A stretch of 11,692 nucleotides of DNA from a bacterium (GCA_021804315.1 JAJZHX010000010.1:1-11692); one strand, 5' to 3'. Numbered from the stretch's first letter, positions 1-5,478 are shown. Numbers and translations: made by a program. Notes: a model not told the origin generated them from the sequence alone.

Positions 1-1
1 T

Positions 2-403
2 AATATACTTATCTACATATTAGACGATGCCAGTCCATTTTCTAAGCCAGCCCAAGAGTTACTAAAAAGACTGGAGAGCACTGAGGCATCAGTCTATTTA
101 TCAACCGTAGCTAGAACCGAGATTCTACATCGACCATATCAAGTATCCGTTGAGATAGGCGATAAAACTAAACAATTTTTATCTAGTTTTGGTTTTATCT
201 CTTTCGTAAGTGTTTCTGAGGAAATTGCAGACAAAGCTGCTGAGCTTTGCGCTAAAGTGGGAGCAAAACTAAAGAGCATAGACTCTATTCATTTAGCAAC
301 AGCCCTAGACTCAGGTGCTACTGAATTTTGGACTAACGACCACGAGCTATTAAAGGTACAGATACATGGATTGGTTATTAAGTCACTAGATGATATTAAG
401 TAA
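2..403 (+). CDS. vapC: PIN-domain toxin (VapC-type), module 1, 5' end outside window
   Basis: This is the C-terminal ~133 residues of a PIN-domain ribonuclease, the toxin of a type II TA pair. The window begins inside the first beta strand (NILIYIL), so the first catalytic Asp, normally just before this Asn, and the start codon lie outside. The conserved Glu in ARTEILHR, the Asp in SIDSIHLATAL and the terminal WTNDHEL acidic site are all present, so the visible part looks intact. Such enzymes cut tRNA or rRNA with Mg2+ held by these acidic residues. The partner antitoxin should lie just upstream, off the edge. The gene ends 16 nt before the relic ychF start of junction A, on the same strand, so an ychF restored there would have been read from this operon. 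Confidence 0.8.
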   Translation, partial: NILIYILDDASPFSKPAQELLKRLESTEASVYLSTVARTEILHRPYQVSVEIGDKTKQFLSSFGFISFVSVSEEIADKAAELCAKVGAKLKSIDSIHLATALDSGATEFWTNDHELLKVQIHGLVIKSLDDIK

Positions 404-410
404 GGCAAAT

Positions 411-540
411 TAGACAAGCATGAGCAGTATTTTGTGGTAGAGTTATTTTTCAAATCAATCTTTTGAGATAAGTTTTAGCTTACCTGCACCAGATGATAAA
501 AGAACACTAGGATATTCGTAAAGTTTTATAGAAAAACTAC
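411..540 (+). repeat. Junction repeat A (ychF 5' relic + L segment)
   Basis: Positions 420-444 are a relic ychF start of the AGC-AGT class (ATG AGC AGT ATT, then TGTGGTAGAGTT with a small deletion). Segment L follows from 445 to about 536. Here L carries several private substitutions and an in-frame TAA in its fossil reading frame, so it is one of the more decayed copies. It has no clear -10 hexamer before the ATG, unlike copies C, F and G. That fits a + strand module upstream that would have supplied transcription. Confidence 0.7.
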
Positions 541-543
541 TCA

Positions 544-973
544 CTAGCTAACAATGCTAAAGTTAAATCGTTGCCTTAATGGATTAAAATCCGTGGAGTC
601 AAATGTTAATAAGCGTCTAATTCCAGCATAGCGTAATGTGGCCAAGGTACTGCAATCAACTAGGCTGATATTCTTAGCTTCCACTTCATTAAAAATATTT
701 AGACTAGCTGTATGTAAGTCTTCGCTTATGTGTATTCGCTTGATATGCTGAGCATCGGATAGGCTATCAGCTACAGACCTAGCTATTGCCTTGCCTGCCC
801 TCCGAGAAAGTATGGTCAGAACTTCAGTCTCAACATAATTCGATATATATAGATTAGTCTCTTCATGAGACAGCTGTTCTGCTATTTTCTTAGCGTCCTC
901 ATGTAGGCTATCCGCAACATTAAAGGTCTATAAAATAGCTAGAGTCTACTATTACTGAATTATTATCTGCCAT
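544..973 (-). pseudogene. Broken PIN-domain toxin (VapC), module 2
   Basis: Reading from the ATG at 973, the protein begins MADNNSVIVDSSYFIDL and then hits TAA. The continuation FNVADSLHEDAKK lies in another frame after a single-base difference near 921-926. From there the frame stays open to the TAG at 544-546, ending RFNFSIVS. The whole length aligns with the intact module 8 toxin (LLTF-D...DFKPLRERFDFSIVS), so this is a decayed paralogue. The first Asp, the Glu in ETEVLTILS, the Asp in SLVDCSTLA and the last Asp survive, split over two frames. The start overlaps the end of the antitoxin pseudogene, as in module 8. The frameshift falls before most catalytic residues, so no active toxin is expected unless it is read through. 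Confidence 0.8.
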
Positions 974-1220
974 ATAAGTATTCATCTAAATTAGAAGCTA
1001 GGTCTTTAGGACCTTCGAAGTTGATTTCTTCCGCAAGTTTAGCCTGAGATAAAAGCCAAGCTCCAGAATTAGTTTTGGCCTCTTTAGCTAATACTTCCGT
1101 ATTAGATTTTTCTTCAACAAGCTACCTGATAACATCAGACATGCTGGTCTTACGCTTTAAAGCCAGTGCCTTAAGCCAGTCAAGTTGTTGTCGTGGTAAA
1201 TAGATTTGCGTACGTTGCAT
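963..1220 (-). pseudogene. Broken ribbon-helix-helix antitoxin (VapB), module 2
   Basis: The ATG at 1220 gives MQRTQIYLPRQQLDW, the beta strand and first helix of a VapB-type DNA-binding antitoxin. Codon 33 is TAG (1122-1124), where the module 8 homologue has Glu. Past it the frame stays open and ends with the family tail GPKDLASNLDEYLYGR, which would wrap around the toxin. The gene therefore has one nonsense mutation plus an otherwise intact frame. The truncated 32-residue product would lack most of the ribbon-helix-helix fold. The operator and promoter upstream remain well formed, so decay may be recent. No sign of stop-codon recoding exists elsewhere in the window. Confidence 0.8.
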
Positions 1221-1227
1221 AACTACC

Positions 1228-1257
1228 CATATACATTATAATGTATACAAAAGTCAA
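1228..1257 (-). promoter_or_regulatory. Promoter and palindromic operator of module 2
   Basis: On the - strand the -35 box TTGACT (1252-1257) and the -10 box TATATG (1228-1233) are 18 nt apart, and the -10 lies 7 nt before the ATG, giving a leaderless transcript. A perfect 18 bp palindrome, TATACATTATAATGTATA (1230-1247), fills the spacer and overlaps the -10. This is the expected place for autorepression by the VapB antitoxin or the VapBC complex. The half-site ATACATT recurs in module 3 and closely in module 8. Confidence 0.7.
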
Positions 1258-1289
1258 GAATTTTGAGTTAATATTTTAGGTGTCTTGAC

Positions 1290-1324
1290 TTGACTTCTAG
1301 CAATGTATGGTATACATTAGATGT
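1290..1324 (+). promoter_or_regulatory. Leaderless promoter and operator of module 3
   Basis: TTGACT (1290-1295), a 17 nt spacer and TACATT (1313-1318) end 6 nt before the ATG at 1325. The operator is a perfect 7 bp inverted repeat, AATGTAT-GGT-ATACATT (1302-1318), covering the spacer and -10. It uses the same half-site as the divergent module 2 operator 55 bp away, so cross-regulation between the two RHH antitoxins is plausible. Confidence 0.7.
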
Positions 1325-1555
1325 ATGTTAAGAACTCAACTTTATCTACCCGAAGACTTACGTCAAGAAATAAATGCAGTTGCACGGCAGGAGAAAAAGC
1401 CCGCAGCAGTAATAATGAGAGAGTTACTGGTAGAGGGTATTAGAAATAAGCATAGAGAAACAACGGGAACAGCCATGAACAGACTAGCCTCTCTAAAAGT
1501 TAAAGGTGGCCCTTCCGATCTTTCTATCAACTTAGACAAATATTTGTACGAGTAA
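1325..1555 (+). CDS. vapB: Ribbon-helix-helix antitoxin (VapB-type), module 3
   Basis: A 76-residue antitoxin beginning MLRTQLYLPEDLRQEI, the usual strand and helix of ribbon-helix-helix VapB proteins that bind DNA as dimers. The second helix follows (AAVIMRELLVEGI), and the C-terminal toxin-neutralising tail ends PSDLSINLDKYLYE. That tail closely resembles those of modules 2 and 8. An upstream in-frame ATG at 1307 would add six residues, but it lies inside the operator and ahead of the predicted transcription start. The leaderless promoter and the conserved (M)xRTQ(L/I)YL start both point to 1325. The stop codon overlaps the toxin ATG by one base (TAATG), indicating coupled translation. Confidence 0.88.
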   Translation: MLRTQLYLPEDLRQEINAVARQEKKPAAVIMRELLVEGIRNKHRETTGTAMNRLASLKVKGGPSDLSINLDKYLYE

Positions 1556-1974
1556 TGGAACCTCCTATTATTGCCGATTCTAGTGGCCTTATATCTCTAG
1601 TTTCAGAGGACGATAGTAATCACAAGCTTGCTCTAAAAGTAGCTAAAGAGTTAAGTGGTTTAAACAGCTTAATAATTGTACCTAGTGACGTCTTTAGTGA
1701 AACCCTAAATGTTATAGGTAAGAAACTTAGTCATCAACTGGCAATTGAGGTAGGTAAAGAGCTGATTAGCTCTAGTGCATATTCAGTTATAGAAGCCGAC
1801 AGTTTACTTAGAGACAGTGCCATTAGTCTATTCAGCAAACAAGCAGAATCTGTTAGTTTTACTGATTGCATAGTGATGGTATTTGCAGATAGTTACAATG
1901 CAGACAATATTTTTGGTTTTGATAAAGTCTTTAAAAATAATGGCTACCGTAGACTAGGTTTTGACGATAGTTAA
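1555..1974 (+). CDS. vapC: PIN-domain toxin (VapC-type), module 3
   Basis: A 139-residue PIN-domain ribonuclease of normal family length. The four acidic positions are visible: Asp8 (PIIADSSGLI), Glu49 (VFSETLNVI), Asp104 (SFTDCIVMVFA) and Asp123 (FGFDKVF). It is expected to be held inactive by the antitoxin translated just before it from the same mRNA. It is a distant relative of the module 2 and 8 toxins (shared SNHK near residue 21). It is one of only two + strand modules, and ends about 13 nt before the relic ychF codons of junction B. Confidence 0.9.
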   Translation: MEPPIIADSSGLISLVSEDDSNHKLALKVAKELSGLNSLIIVPSDVFSETLNVIGKKLSHQLAIEVGKELISSSAYSVIEADSLLRDSAISLFSKQAESVSFTDCIVMVFADSYNADNIFGFDKVFKNNGYRRLGFDDS

Positions 1975-1979
1975 CTTGA

Positions 1980-2115
1980 GGCAATAATCAAGAGCAGTAT
2001 AAGTTGTGGTATAGTTATTTTTCAAACCAACCTTTTGAACTATACTTTATGTTGCCTTAACCTGACGATAAACGTACTCGGGGATATTCGGCTGAGTTTT
2101 ATAGAGAAGTTAAAG
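1980..2115 (+). repeat. Junction repeat B (ychF 5' relic lacking ATG + L segment)
   Basis: Codons AGC AGT ATA AGT TGT GGT ATA GTT (1993-2016) spell SSISCGIV, the ychF N-terminus, with different synonymous codons from the local ychF. Compared with copy A, four bases (CATG) that include the start codon are missing. GAGG at 1978-1981 could have been its Shine-Dalgarno sequence. L runs from 2017 to about 2112. In this copy the bases flanking the join form a good hairpin: GTATAGTT pairs with AACTATAC and CAAA with TTTG. Confidence 0.75.
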
Positions 2116-2128
2116 ACTGCATAACCAT

Positions 2129-2398
2129 TTAGTTGTAAACCTGATTATGGCTACCTACATCCAGAAAAATTATAGCTTCATCAGTTTCTTCATAAACAAC
2201 TCTTACGTCACCAGCTATACTAAAAGCTCTTTTGCCTTGCAGTTTACCCTTCAAGGGGTGGTCGTTGATAGGATAGCCTCGCTTACCACCCTGAAAAGCA
2301 ACAACTCTAGTTCTATAGACAACTTTTAAGTTGTTTATTGGAGACACCCTTTGCTTATAATGTTTTTCAAAATCCTTAGATAAACGAATTGGTTTCAT
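2129..2398 (-). CDS. RelE/YafQ-type mRNA interferase toxin, module 4
   Basis: An 89-residue toxin of the RelE/ParE superfamily, closest in look to YafQ, which cuts mRNA in the ribosomal A site. Visible hallmarks are the N-terminal LSKDFEKHYKQRV helix, the NDHPLKGKL turn with His47, the strand GDVRVVYEE with Asp64, and the C-terminal LDVGSHNQVY carrying His84 and Tyr88. These correspond to catalytic His/Asp positions known in YafQ, though the exact equivalence is my inference. The ATG overlaps the antitoxin stop (ATGA), so translation is coupled. This is the only non-PIN toxin in the array. Confidence 0.88.
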   Translation of the reverse strand: MKPIRLSKDFEKHYKQRVSPINNLKVVYRTRVVAFQGGKRGYPINDHPLKGKLQGKRAFSIAGDVRVVYEETDEAIIFLDVGSHNQVYN

Positions 2399-2682
2399 AT
2401 TTTATCTAGGTGCGCCATCATCTCTTCTACGCTATAGAAAGGTTTGCTAACATTTTTACCTTTCTTAGCTTCTTCTGCGGCCCTGTTAATTCTGTTTGCG
2501 GCAGTAGAACTAGGCTCACCCCAATCATCATTATCAAAACTAAGAACACGGTTATCTGCTTCGGCTTTAGCCCAGACACGAATATACGCCTGTGCTGAAT
2601 CAAAGCCTAGCTTTCTAGCTTTAGCCTCAAGCTTTTCTCTAATAGCTTTGTCCATTGGTATGTGAAGAGTTGTTGTATTCAT
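2395..2682 (-). CDS. RelB/DinJ-like antitoxin, module 4
   Basis: A 95-residue protein upstream of, and overlapping, a YafQ-like toxin. The N-terminal half (TTLHIPMDKAIREKLEAKAR, then GFDSAQAYIRVWAK) fits the strand-helix-helix DNA-binding fold of RelB/DinJ antitoxins. The charged, flexible C-terminal half ends FYSVEEMMAHLDKI, a helix resembling toxin-binding ends in this family. The start is fixed by a leaderless promoter 7 nt upstream. Family naming rests on fold-like features and toxin partner, so it is less sure than the toxin call. Confidence 0.82.
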   Translation of the reverse strand: MNTTTLHIPMDKAIREKLEAKARKLGFDSAQAYIRVWAKAEADNRVLSFDNDDWGEPSSTAANRINRAAEEAKKGKNVSKPFYSVEEMMAHLDKI

Positions 2683-2689
2683 AATTATA

Positions 2690-2718
2690 AGTATATAAAA
2701 GTTATATTATTATGTCAA
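2690..2718 (-). promoter_or_regulatory. Leaderless promoter of module 4
   Basis: On the - strand, a consensus TTGACA (2713-2718), a 17 nt spacer and TATACT (2690-2695) end 7 nt before the ATG. The -10 and start region (TATACTnATAATTATG) nearly duplicate those of module 5, although the two antitoxins are unrelated. Confidence 0.75.
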
Positions 2719-2730
2719 AAATAAACTATG

Positions 2731-2866
2731 TGATCTGTTATAATTCAAGCATGTTTTCATCGGTTTCATGTGATATAGTTATTTTCAAACCAACCTTTTG
2801 AGTTAAGTTTTAGCCTACCAGAACCTGACGATAAAAGAACCAGAGGCTATTCACCAAAGTTTATTG
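2731..2866 (+). repeat. Junction repeat C (ychF promoter + 5' relic + L segment)
   Basis: Positions 2731-2780 match the 50 bases around the real ychF start (7144-7193) at 45 of 50 positions. The match includes the extended -10 (TGTTATAAT), the 6 nt spacer and the ATG at 2751. L follows from 2781 and is the only copy with four T in the T tract at the join. If expressed, the relic start would give a 16-residue peptide, MFSSVSCDIVIFKPTF. Module 5 toxin ends 6 nt past the repeat. Confidence 0.85.
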
Positions 2867-2872
2867 CTTAAC

Positions 2873-3289
2873 TTAAATTAGATTTACTGCAAGTTTAAGT
2901 CCGACTTTTTCATACCAAGAGTCAAAGCTAAATACTGCATCAGCCTTGATGGTCTTAACGGTTGCAGCTACCGTAGCGTCAAACAATGTATTTTGTTTGC
3001 TACCATATGGCTTAAATAAAGTCTCGGCTAGTTCTAGTGTACTTTGGTCAACCGATACTATTTCAAGCTGACTATCACGTATCATTTGAGTTAGCTCGCT
3101 GGTTAAGACAGGGTTGCTAAGCTTTCTTTGTATTGCCGTAACTGCTTCGACAATTGCGGTGGATGGGTACACCAACTTGACTCCTTTATCGTATAGATTT
3201 TGAAGTGTTTCAATAGTTTTTGTGGCTAGCGCGTCATCTTTATTAACCAACGCAATTAGTACATCAGTGTCAACTACTACTGTTTTCAT
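2873..3289 (-). CDS. vapC: PIN-domain toxin (VapC-type), module 5
   Basis: A 138-residue PIN ribonuclease. Asp7 (VVVDTDVLIAL), Glu48 (IVEAVTAIQ), Asp104 (LFDATVAATV) and Asp123 (FSFDSWY) are all present, so the active site looks complete. It pairs with a Phd/YefM-type antitoxin rather than a ribbon-helix-helix protein, a combination known among PIN toxins. It starts 12 nt after the antitoxin stop with no obvious Shine-Dalgarno sequence, so reinitiation or coupling is likely. Its 3' end abuts junction C. Confidence 0.88.
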   Translation of the reverse strand: MKTVVVDTDVLIALVNKDDALATKTIETLQNLYDKGVKLVYPSTAIVEAVTAIQRKLSNPVLTSELTQMIRDSQLEIVSVDQSTLELAETLFKPYGSKQNTLFDATVAATVKTIKADAVFSFDSWYEKVGLKLAVNLI

Positions 3290-3301
3290 AAGATCTAGTT
3301 A

Positions 3302-3583
3302 CTACTTTCCCCACAAGTAATTATCGTGGTTAGTTGCTAAATCTTTAGGCAACTTTTCATCAGTGAAAAGTTTTCTTGCTCTTTCAGAAAAATCTAGCAA
3401 GTTTTTTGCAGAATCTTTATTCTTTAGCCTTTGTAACTCTTCCAAGTCATCCAAGCTTACAATAGCAACCTGAGGCTCTTTGTGGGCCGTAACTATAGCT
3501 GGACGTCTTGTATTCCTGACATCATTAAACACGCTTTTATAATCACGTAGTATATCTCTAGCTGTAACAGTTGTAGTTATCAT
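3302..3583 (-). CDS. Phd/YefM-family antitoxin, module 5
   Basis: A 93-residue antitoxin starting MITTTVTARDILRDYKSVFN. The VTARDxLRDYK start, the RRPAIVTAHKEPQVAIVSLDDLEEL core and the acidic C-terminal tail are the classic Phd/YefM layout: a DNA-binding N-terminus followed by a toxin-blocking tail. The frame is open for 55 codons further upstream, but that part crosses the promoter and a large palindrome. The ATG at 3583 sits exactly 7 nt after a -10 box and gives the family-typical N-terminus, so I chose it. The partner is the PIN toxin immediately downstream. Confidence 0.87.
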   Translation of the reverse strand: MITTTVTARDILRDYKSVFNDVRNTRRPAIVTAHKEPQVAIVSLDDLEELQRLKNKDSAKNLLDFSERARKLFTDEKLPKDLATNHDNYLWGK

Positions 3584-3590
3584 AATTATC

Positions 3591-3619
3591 AGTATATATT
3601 TTGTCAATAATTTTGTCAA
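3591..3619 (-). promoter_or_regulatory. Leaderless promoter of module 5
   Basis: TTGACA (3614-3619), a 17 nt spacer and TATACT (3591-3596) end 7 nt before the ATG at 3583. A second TTGACA lies inside the spacer as part of a direct repeat of TTGACAAAAT, which may be an additional binding site. Confidence 0.78.
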
Positions 3620-3620
3620 T

Positions 3621-3653
3621 ATATATTTTTGACATACTATGTCAAAAATATAT
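3621..3653. promoter_or_regulatory. 33 bp perfect palindrome upstream of module 5 promoter
   Basis: The left arm ATATATTTTTGACATA (3621-3636) and its exact complement TATGTCAAAAATATAT (3638-3653) flank one central base, C3637. It abuts the -35 box of module 5 and itself contains TTGACA in both orientations. It may be an operator for the Phd-type antitoxin or a nearly symmetric second promoter. As an AT-rich 16 bp stem it could also extrude or act at the RNA level. Confidence 0.65.
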
Positions 3654-3671
3654 GCTTCCCATGATATGATT

Positions 3672-3718
3672 AGGAGAAAATAAGCATGAGCAGTATTTCG
3701 TGTTATAAGAGTTGTTAT
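3672..3718 (+). repeat. Junction repeat D, truncated (ychF 5' relic only)
   Basis: ATG AGC AGT ATT TCG TGT (3686-3703) is the ychF start of the AGC-AGT class, with AGGAG at 3672-3676 as a plausible Shine-Dalgarno sequence. After TGT only a scrambled TATAAGAGTTGTTATT remains, and segment L is missing. The next toxin ends 17 nt on. I read this as a junction that lost L by deletion. Confidence 0.6.
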
Positions 3719-3734
3719 TAATATTAGTAATAAG

Positions 3735-4124
3735 TCAGACTTTGGCAATTAGTAGGTCTGGTATTTGCTTAAAATCTGAATCAAGCGTTACAAGCAAATA
3801 ATCATGTTCTAGTGCTAATGCTGCGATCCACATATCATTGCTACCTATAGGCTTGCCTGCTTTTTTAAGTCTTGCATATATTAATCCATATATGGTGGTT
3901 GTTTTGTCGCTAAGCTTGAGTACTCTAACCTGAGGTTTGTCTAGAAATTGCTGTAGGTATTTTTCATTGTAGTCGGTTTTATTGCCAGCAGCAAAACCTG
4001 CCCTGAGTTCCCCAATTACAACAATAGGTATGTAGATGATACTATCCGGTTGAAAATAACTTTTAAGTCTCGGGTCGCCTTTGAAGAACGATGAATACGC
4101 ACTAGTATCAATTATGTAATTCAT
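3735..4124 (-). CDS. vapC: PIN-domain toxin (VapC/FitB-like), module 6
   Basis: A 129-residue PIN ribonuclease with a complete acidic set: Asp6 (NYIIDTSAYSSFF), Glu39 (VVIGELRAGF), Asp97 (IGSNDMWIAALAL) and Asp115 (LVTLDSDF). The IGEL..G and NDxWIAA motifs are textbook VapC/FitB. Two in-frame ATGs exist. The one at 4124 overlaps the antitoxin stop as ATGA and starts right before the first strand; the one at 4130 would add Met-Glu. I prefer 4124, without certainty. Together with the FitA-like antitoxin upstream this is a standard bicistronic VapBC pair, converging on the truncated junction D. Confidence 0.9.
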   Translation of the reverse strand: MNYIIDTSAYSSFFKGDPRLKSYFQPDSIIYIPIVVIGELRAGFAAGNKTDYNEKYLQQFLDKPQVRVLKLSDKTTTIYGLIYARLKKAGKPIGSNDMWIAALALEHDYLLVTLDSDFKQIPDLLIAKV

Positions 4125-4378
4125 TTCCATAATTTTGTATCAGGCCTAGAAAGATCTTTAATAACTTCGTCAAACTCAGAACCCAGACTGTCCTTGCCTG
4201 CACCAAATAACCAATCAAAGCTACTATCTGTTGGCAATTCTGTGGTACCAAATGTTTGCAAGGTTAGTAAATCAACCACCGTCTGGTTAAAAGATTTACC
4301 TGATTGCTTGGAGCGCTTTTTTATAACCATATCAACAGCTGGTGGAATATTTCTAATTGTGTATTGAATACTACTCAT
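4121..4378 (-). CDS. vapB: FitA-like ribbon-helix-helix antitoxin (VapB), module 6
   Basis: An 85-residue antitoxin. SIQYTIRNIPPAVDMVIKKR followed by GKSFNQTVVDLLTL is the strand, helix 1 and helix 2 pattern of FitA/VapB ribbon-helix-helix proteins (TIRNIP...). The rest (FDWLFGAGKD...FDEVIKDLSRPDTKLW) is the toxin-binding tail rich in Asp, Phe and Trp. The start follows a leaderless promoter by 6 nt. The stop overlaps the toxin start, giving strict translational coupling. Confidence 0.88.
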   Translation of the reverse strand: MSSIQYTIRNIPPAVDMVIKKRSKQSGKSFNQTVVDLLTLQTFGTTELPTDSSFDWLFGAGKDSLGSEFDEVIKDLSRPDTKLWK

Positions 4379-4380
4379 AT

Positions 4381-4413
4381 ATACATAGTATGCTATGTAT
4401 GCTTATCTGTCAA
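4381..4413 (-). promoter_or_regulatory. Leaderless promoter and operator of module 6
   Basis: TTGACA (4408-4413), a 17 nt spacer and TACTAT (4385-4390) end 6 nt before the ATG. The perfect inverted repeat ATACATAG-TATG-CTATGTAT (4381-4400) covers the -10, as expected for autorepression. Confidence 0.78.
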
Positions 4414-4458
4414 TAGAGTTTTATGTTAATATTTACAAATGAGATTCGTGGTCGAGTT

Positions 4459-4611
4459 GTGTCCTTACAAATAGGTGTAGTTATTTTTTCAAACCAACCT
4501 TTTAAGTTAAGTTTTAGCCTTCCGGCATCAGATGATAAACGAACTAGAGGTTACTCACCCAAGTTCATAGAAGACTTATTAATATCTAAATCCATTCAGA
4601 TAGCAATTTAG
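4459..4611 (+). repeat. Junction repeat E (MSLQIGVV-type ychF 5' relic fused in frame to L)
   Basis: GTG TCC TTA CAA ATA GGT GTA GTT (4459-4482) reads MSLQIGVV if GTG is the start. This matches the MSLxIGIV N-terminus common in YchF proteins of other bacteria but not the local MSSSVSCGIV. L follows from 4483 to about 4580. The join has six T here, so the relic and L stay in one frame, giving a 50-codon open frame (VSLQIGVVIFSNQPFKLSF... DDKRTRGYSPKF...) ending at 4611. No good promoter or Shine-Dalgarno sequence precedes the GTG. I treat it as a junction repeat and not as a proven gene. Confidence 0.7.
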
Positions 4612-4999
4612 TAGGTATATGTTTATTGGCTTTTTTGGCTAACCTTACGTCGTTAGTTATAAATAAATCGGCCTTACTCTTAATAGCAGTAACGAGATGT
4701 ATCGCGTCGGGAAGTCTTAACCCACCATCATGTTGTAATCTTAGCTCACCAGCTTTCAAACAGACATCGTCATCGCAAGGGGCAGTAGACATATTTCTTA
4801 TTTGCTCAACAAAGTTAGCTAAATCTACTGGTTCCCTACTCTTGCTAACCCCTAACACTTCACCATAAACTAAAGATGAAGATACTGCTTTATACTTTCC
4901 GCTGGCTATATCTCTTATAAGTTTTTGTGCTTGCACGCTATGTTCTTCATGAGGAGATAGGGCTGCAATTAGCACATCACTATCAATTGCAAGTAACAT
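4586..4999 (-). CDS. vapC: PIN-domain toxin (VapC-type), module 7
   Basis: A 137-residue PIN ribonuclease with Asp6 (LLAIDSDVLIAAL), Glu47 (LVYGEVLGV), Asp98 (LRLPDAIHLVTAI) and Asp117 (FITNDVRLAKKA), a full catalytic set. The LPDAIHLATA-like motif and ITND end resemble module 1. It starts 6 nt after the stop of an AbrB-type antitoxin, which marks a PIN-AbrB pair like module 9. Its last codons overlap the open frame running out of junction E by 26 nt, showing how tightly cargo and repeat abut. Confidence 0.9.
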   Translation of the reverse strand: MLLAIDSDVLIAALSPHEEHSVQAQKLIRDIASGKYKAVSSSLVYGEVLGVSKSREPVDLANFVEQIRNMSTAPCDDDVCLKAGELRLQHDGGLRLPDAIHLVTAIKSKADLFITNDVRLAKKANKHIPTKLLSEWI

Positions 5000-5005
5000 A
5001 TAGGC

Positions 5006-5245
5006 CTACCATTCCTCGTCTCGCATATTGCGTAATTCAGATTTGGCATTAATTGGAAATGCGTCACCATACTGACCCAGGAAATCATCTAGGGTTTTAT
5101 CTTTGCGGAAGACTATCTCGTCTTCAGAAACACGTTCAACTCTAAATCGTTGTCCTTCAGGCTTAAACAAGCCTAGTTTCTTTCGAGCCATTTTAGGTAT
5201 GACTACCTGATATTTGCTAGATAGAGTTACTACGTCAGTTTTCAT
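5006..5245 (-). CDS. AbrB/MazE-type (SpoVT-AbrB fold) antitoxin, module 7
   Basis: A 79-residue swapped-hairpin DNA-binding protein. VVTLSSKYQVVIPKMARKKLGL is the AbrB/MazE signature (normally S.KGQ..IP...R..L), followed by RFRVERVSEDEIVFRK as the second hairpin. The C-terminal tail (LDDFLGQYGDAFP...) presumably neutralises the PIN toxin encoded next. The tail ends RNMRDEEW. The start is set by the promoter 6 nt upstream. The usual Gly of KGQ is Tyr here (KYQ), a mild deviation. Confidence 0.88.
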   Translation of the reverse strand: MKTDVVTLSSKYQVVIPKMARKKLGLFKPEGQRFRVERVSEDEIVFRKDKTLDDFLGQYGDAFPINAKSELRNMRDEEW

Positions 5246-5280
5246 AACTACATTGTAGTTTAATGTTAAACAAAAGTCAA
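5246..5280 (-). promoter_or_regulatory. Leaderless promoter and operator of module 7
   Basis: TTGACT (5275-5280), a 17 nt spacer and TACAAT (5252-5257) end 6 nt before the ATG. AACTACA-T-TGTAGTT (5246-5260) is a perfect inverted repeat from start codon to -10, and GTTTAA-TG-TTAAAC (5257-5270) is a second one in the spacer. Both are candidate sites for the AbrB-type antitoxin. Confidence 0.75.
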
Positions 5281-5337
5281 GTGTTATACATTATTATATA
5301 TGTTTAACAAAATACAACTTCCTATTTTCATTTTACT

Positions 5338-5475
5338 TAGTATTTTTTTATGTCTTCATCTGTTTCTTGTAGTATAGTTATTTTTCAAACCAACCCTTTG
5401 AGTTTAGTTTTAGCCTACCTGAACCTGATGACAAGAGAACTGGTGGATATTCACTAGATTTTGTGAACAAATTAC
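5338..5475 (+). repeat. Junction repeat F (ychF promoter + 5' relic + L segment)
   Basis: TAGTAT (5338-5343) lies exactly 6 nt before the ATG at 5350, the same geometry as at ychF. Codons to 5379 read MSSSVSCSIV. L starts at 5380. With five T at the join the ychF frame runs on for a 35-residue peptide ending VDIH at 5457. The fossil L frame (SLPEPDDKRTGGYSLDF) lies in another frame. Module 8 toxin ends 3 nt past the repeat. Confidence 0.8.
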
Positions 5476-5478
5476 AAT

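Noticed and set aside
1122..1124. TAG recoding that would make the module 2 antitoxin intact
   Set aside because: Intact genes in the window use TAG as a stop (for example ychF and the module 5 and 7 antitoxins), and the partner toxin also has a frameshift, so decay is the simpler explanation.
2147..2665. Small + strand open frames opposite the module 4 genes
   Set aside because: They lie antisense to clear RelE- and RelB-type genes, have no promoter or ribosome site and show no family features.
4423..4458. Extension of the junction E open frame back to the ATG at 4423
   Set aside because: The stretch before the GTG at 4459 has no similarity to ychF or to other junctions and starts within the module 6 promoter region, so GTG fits better as the relic start.
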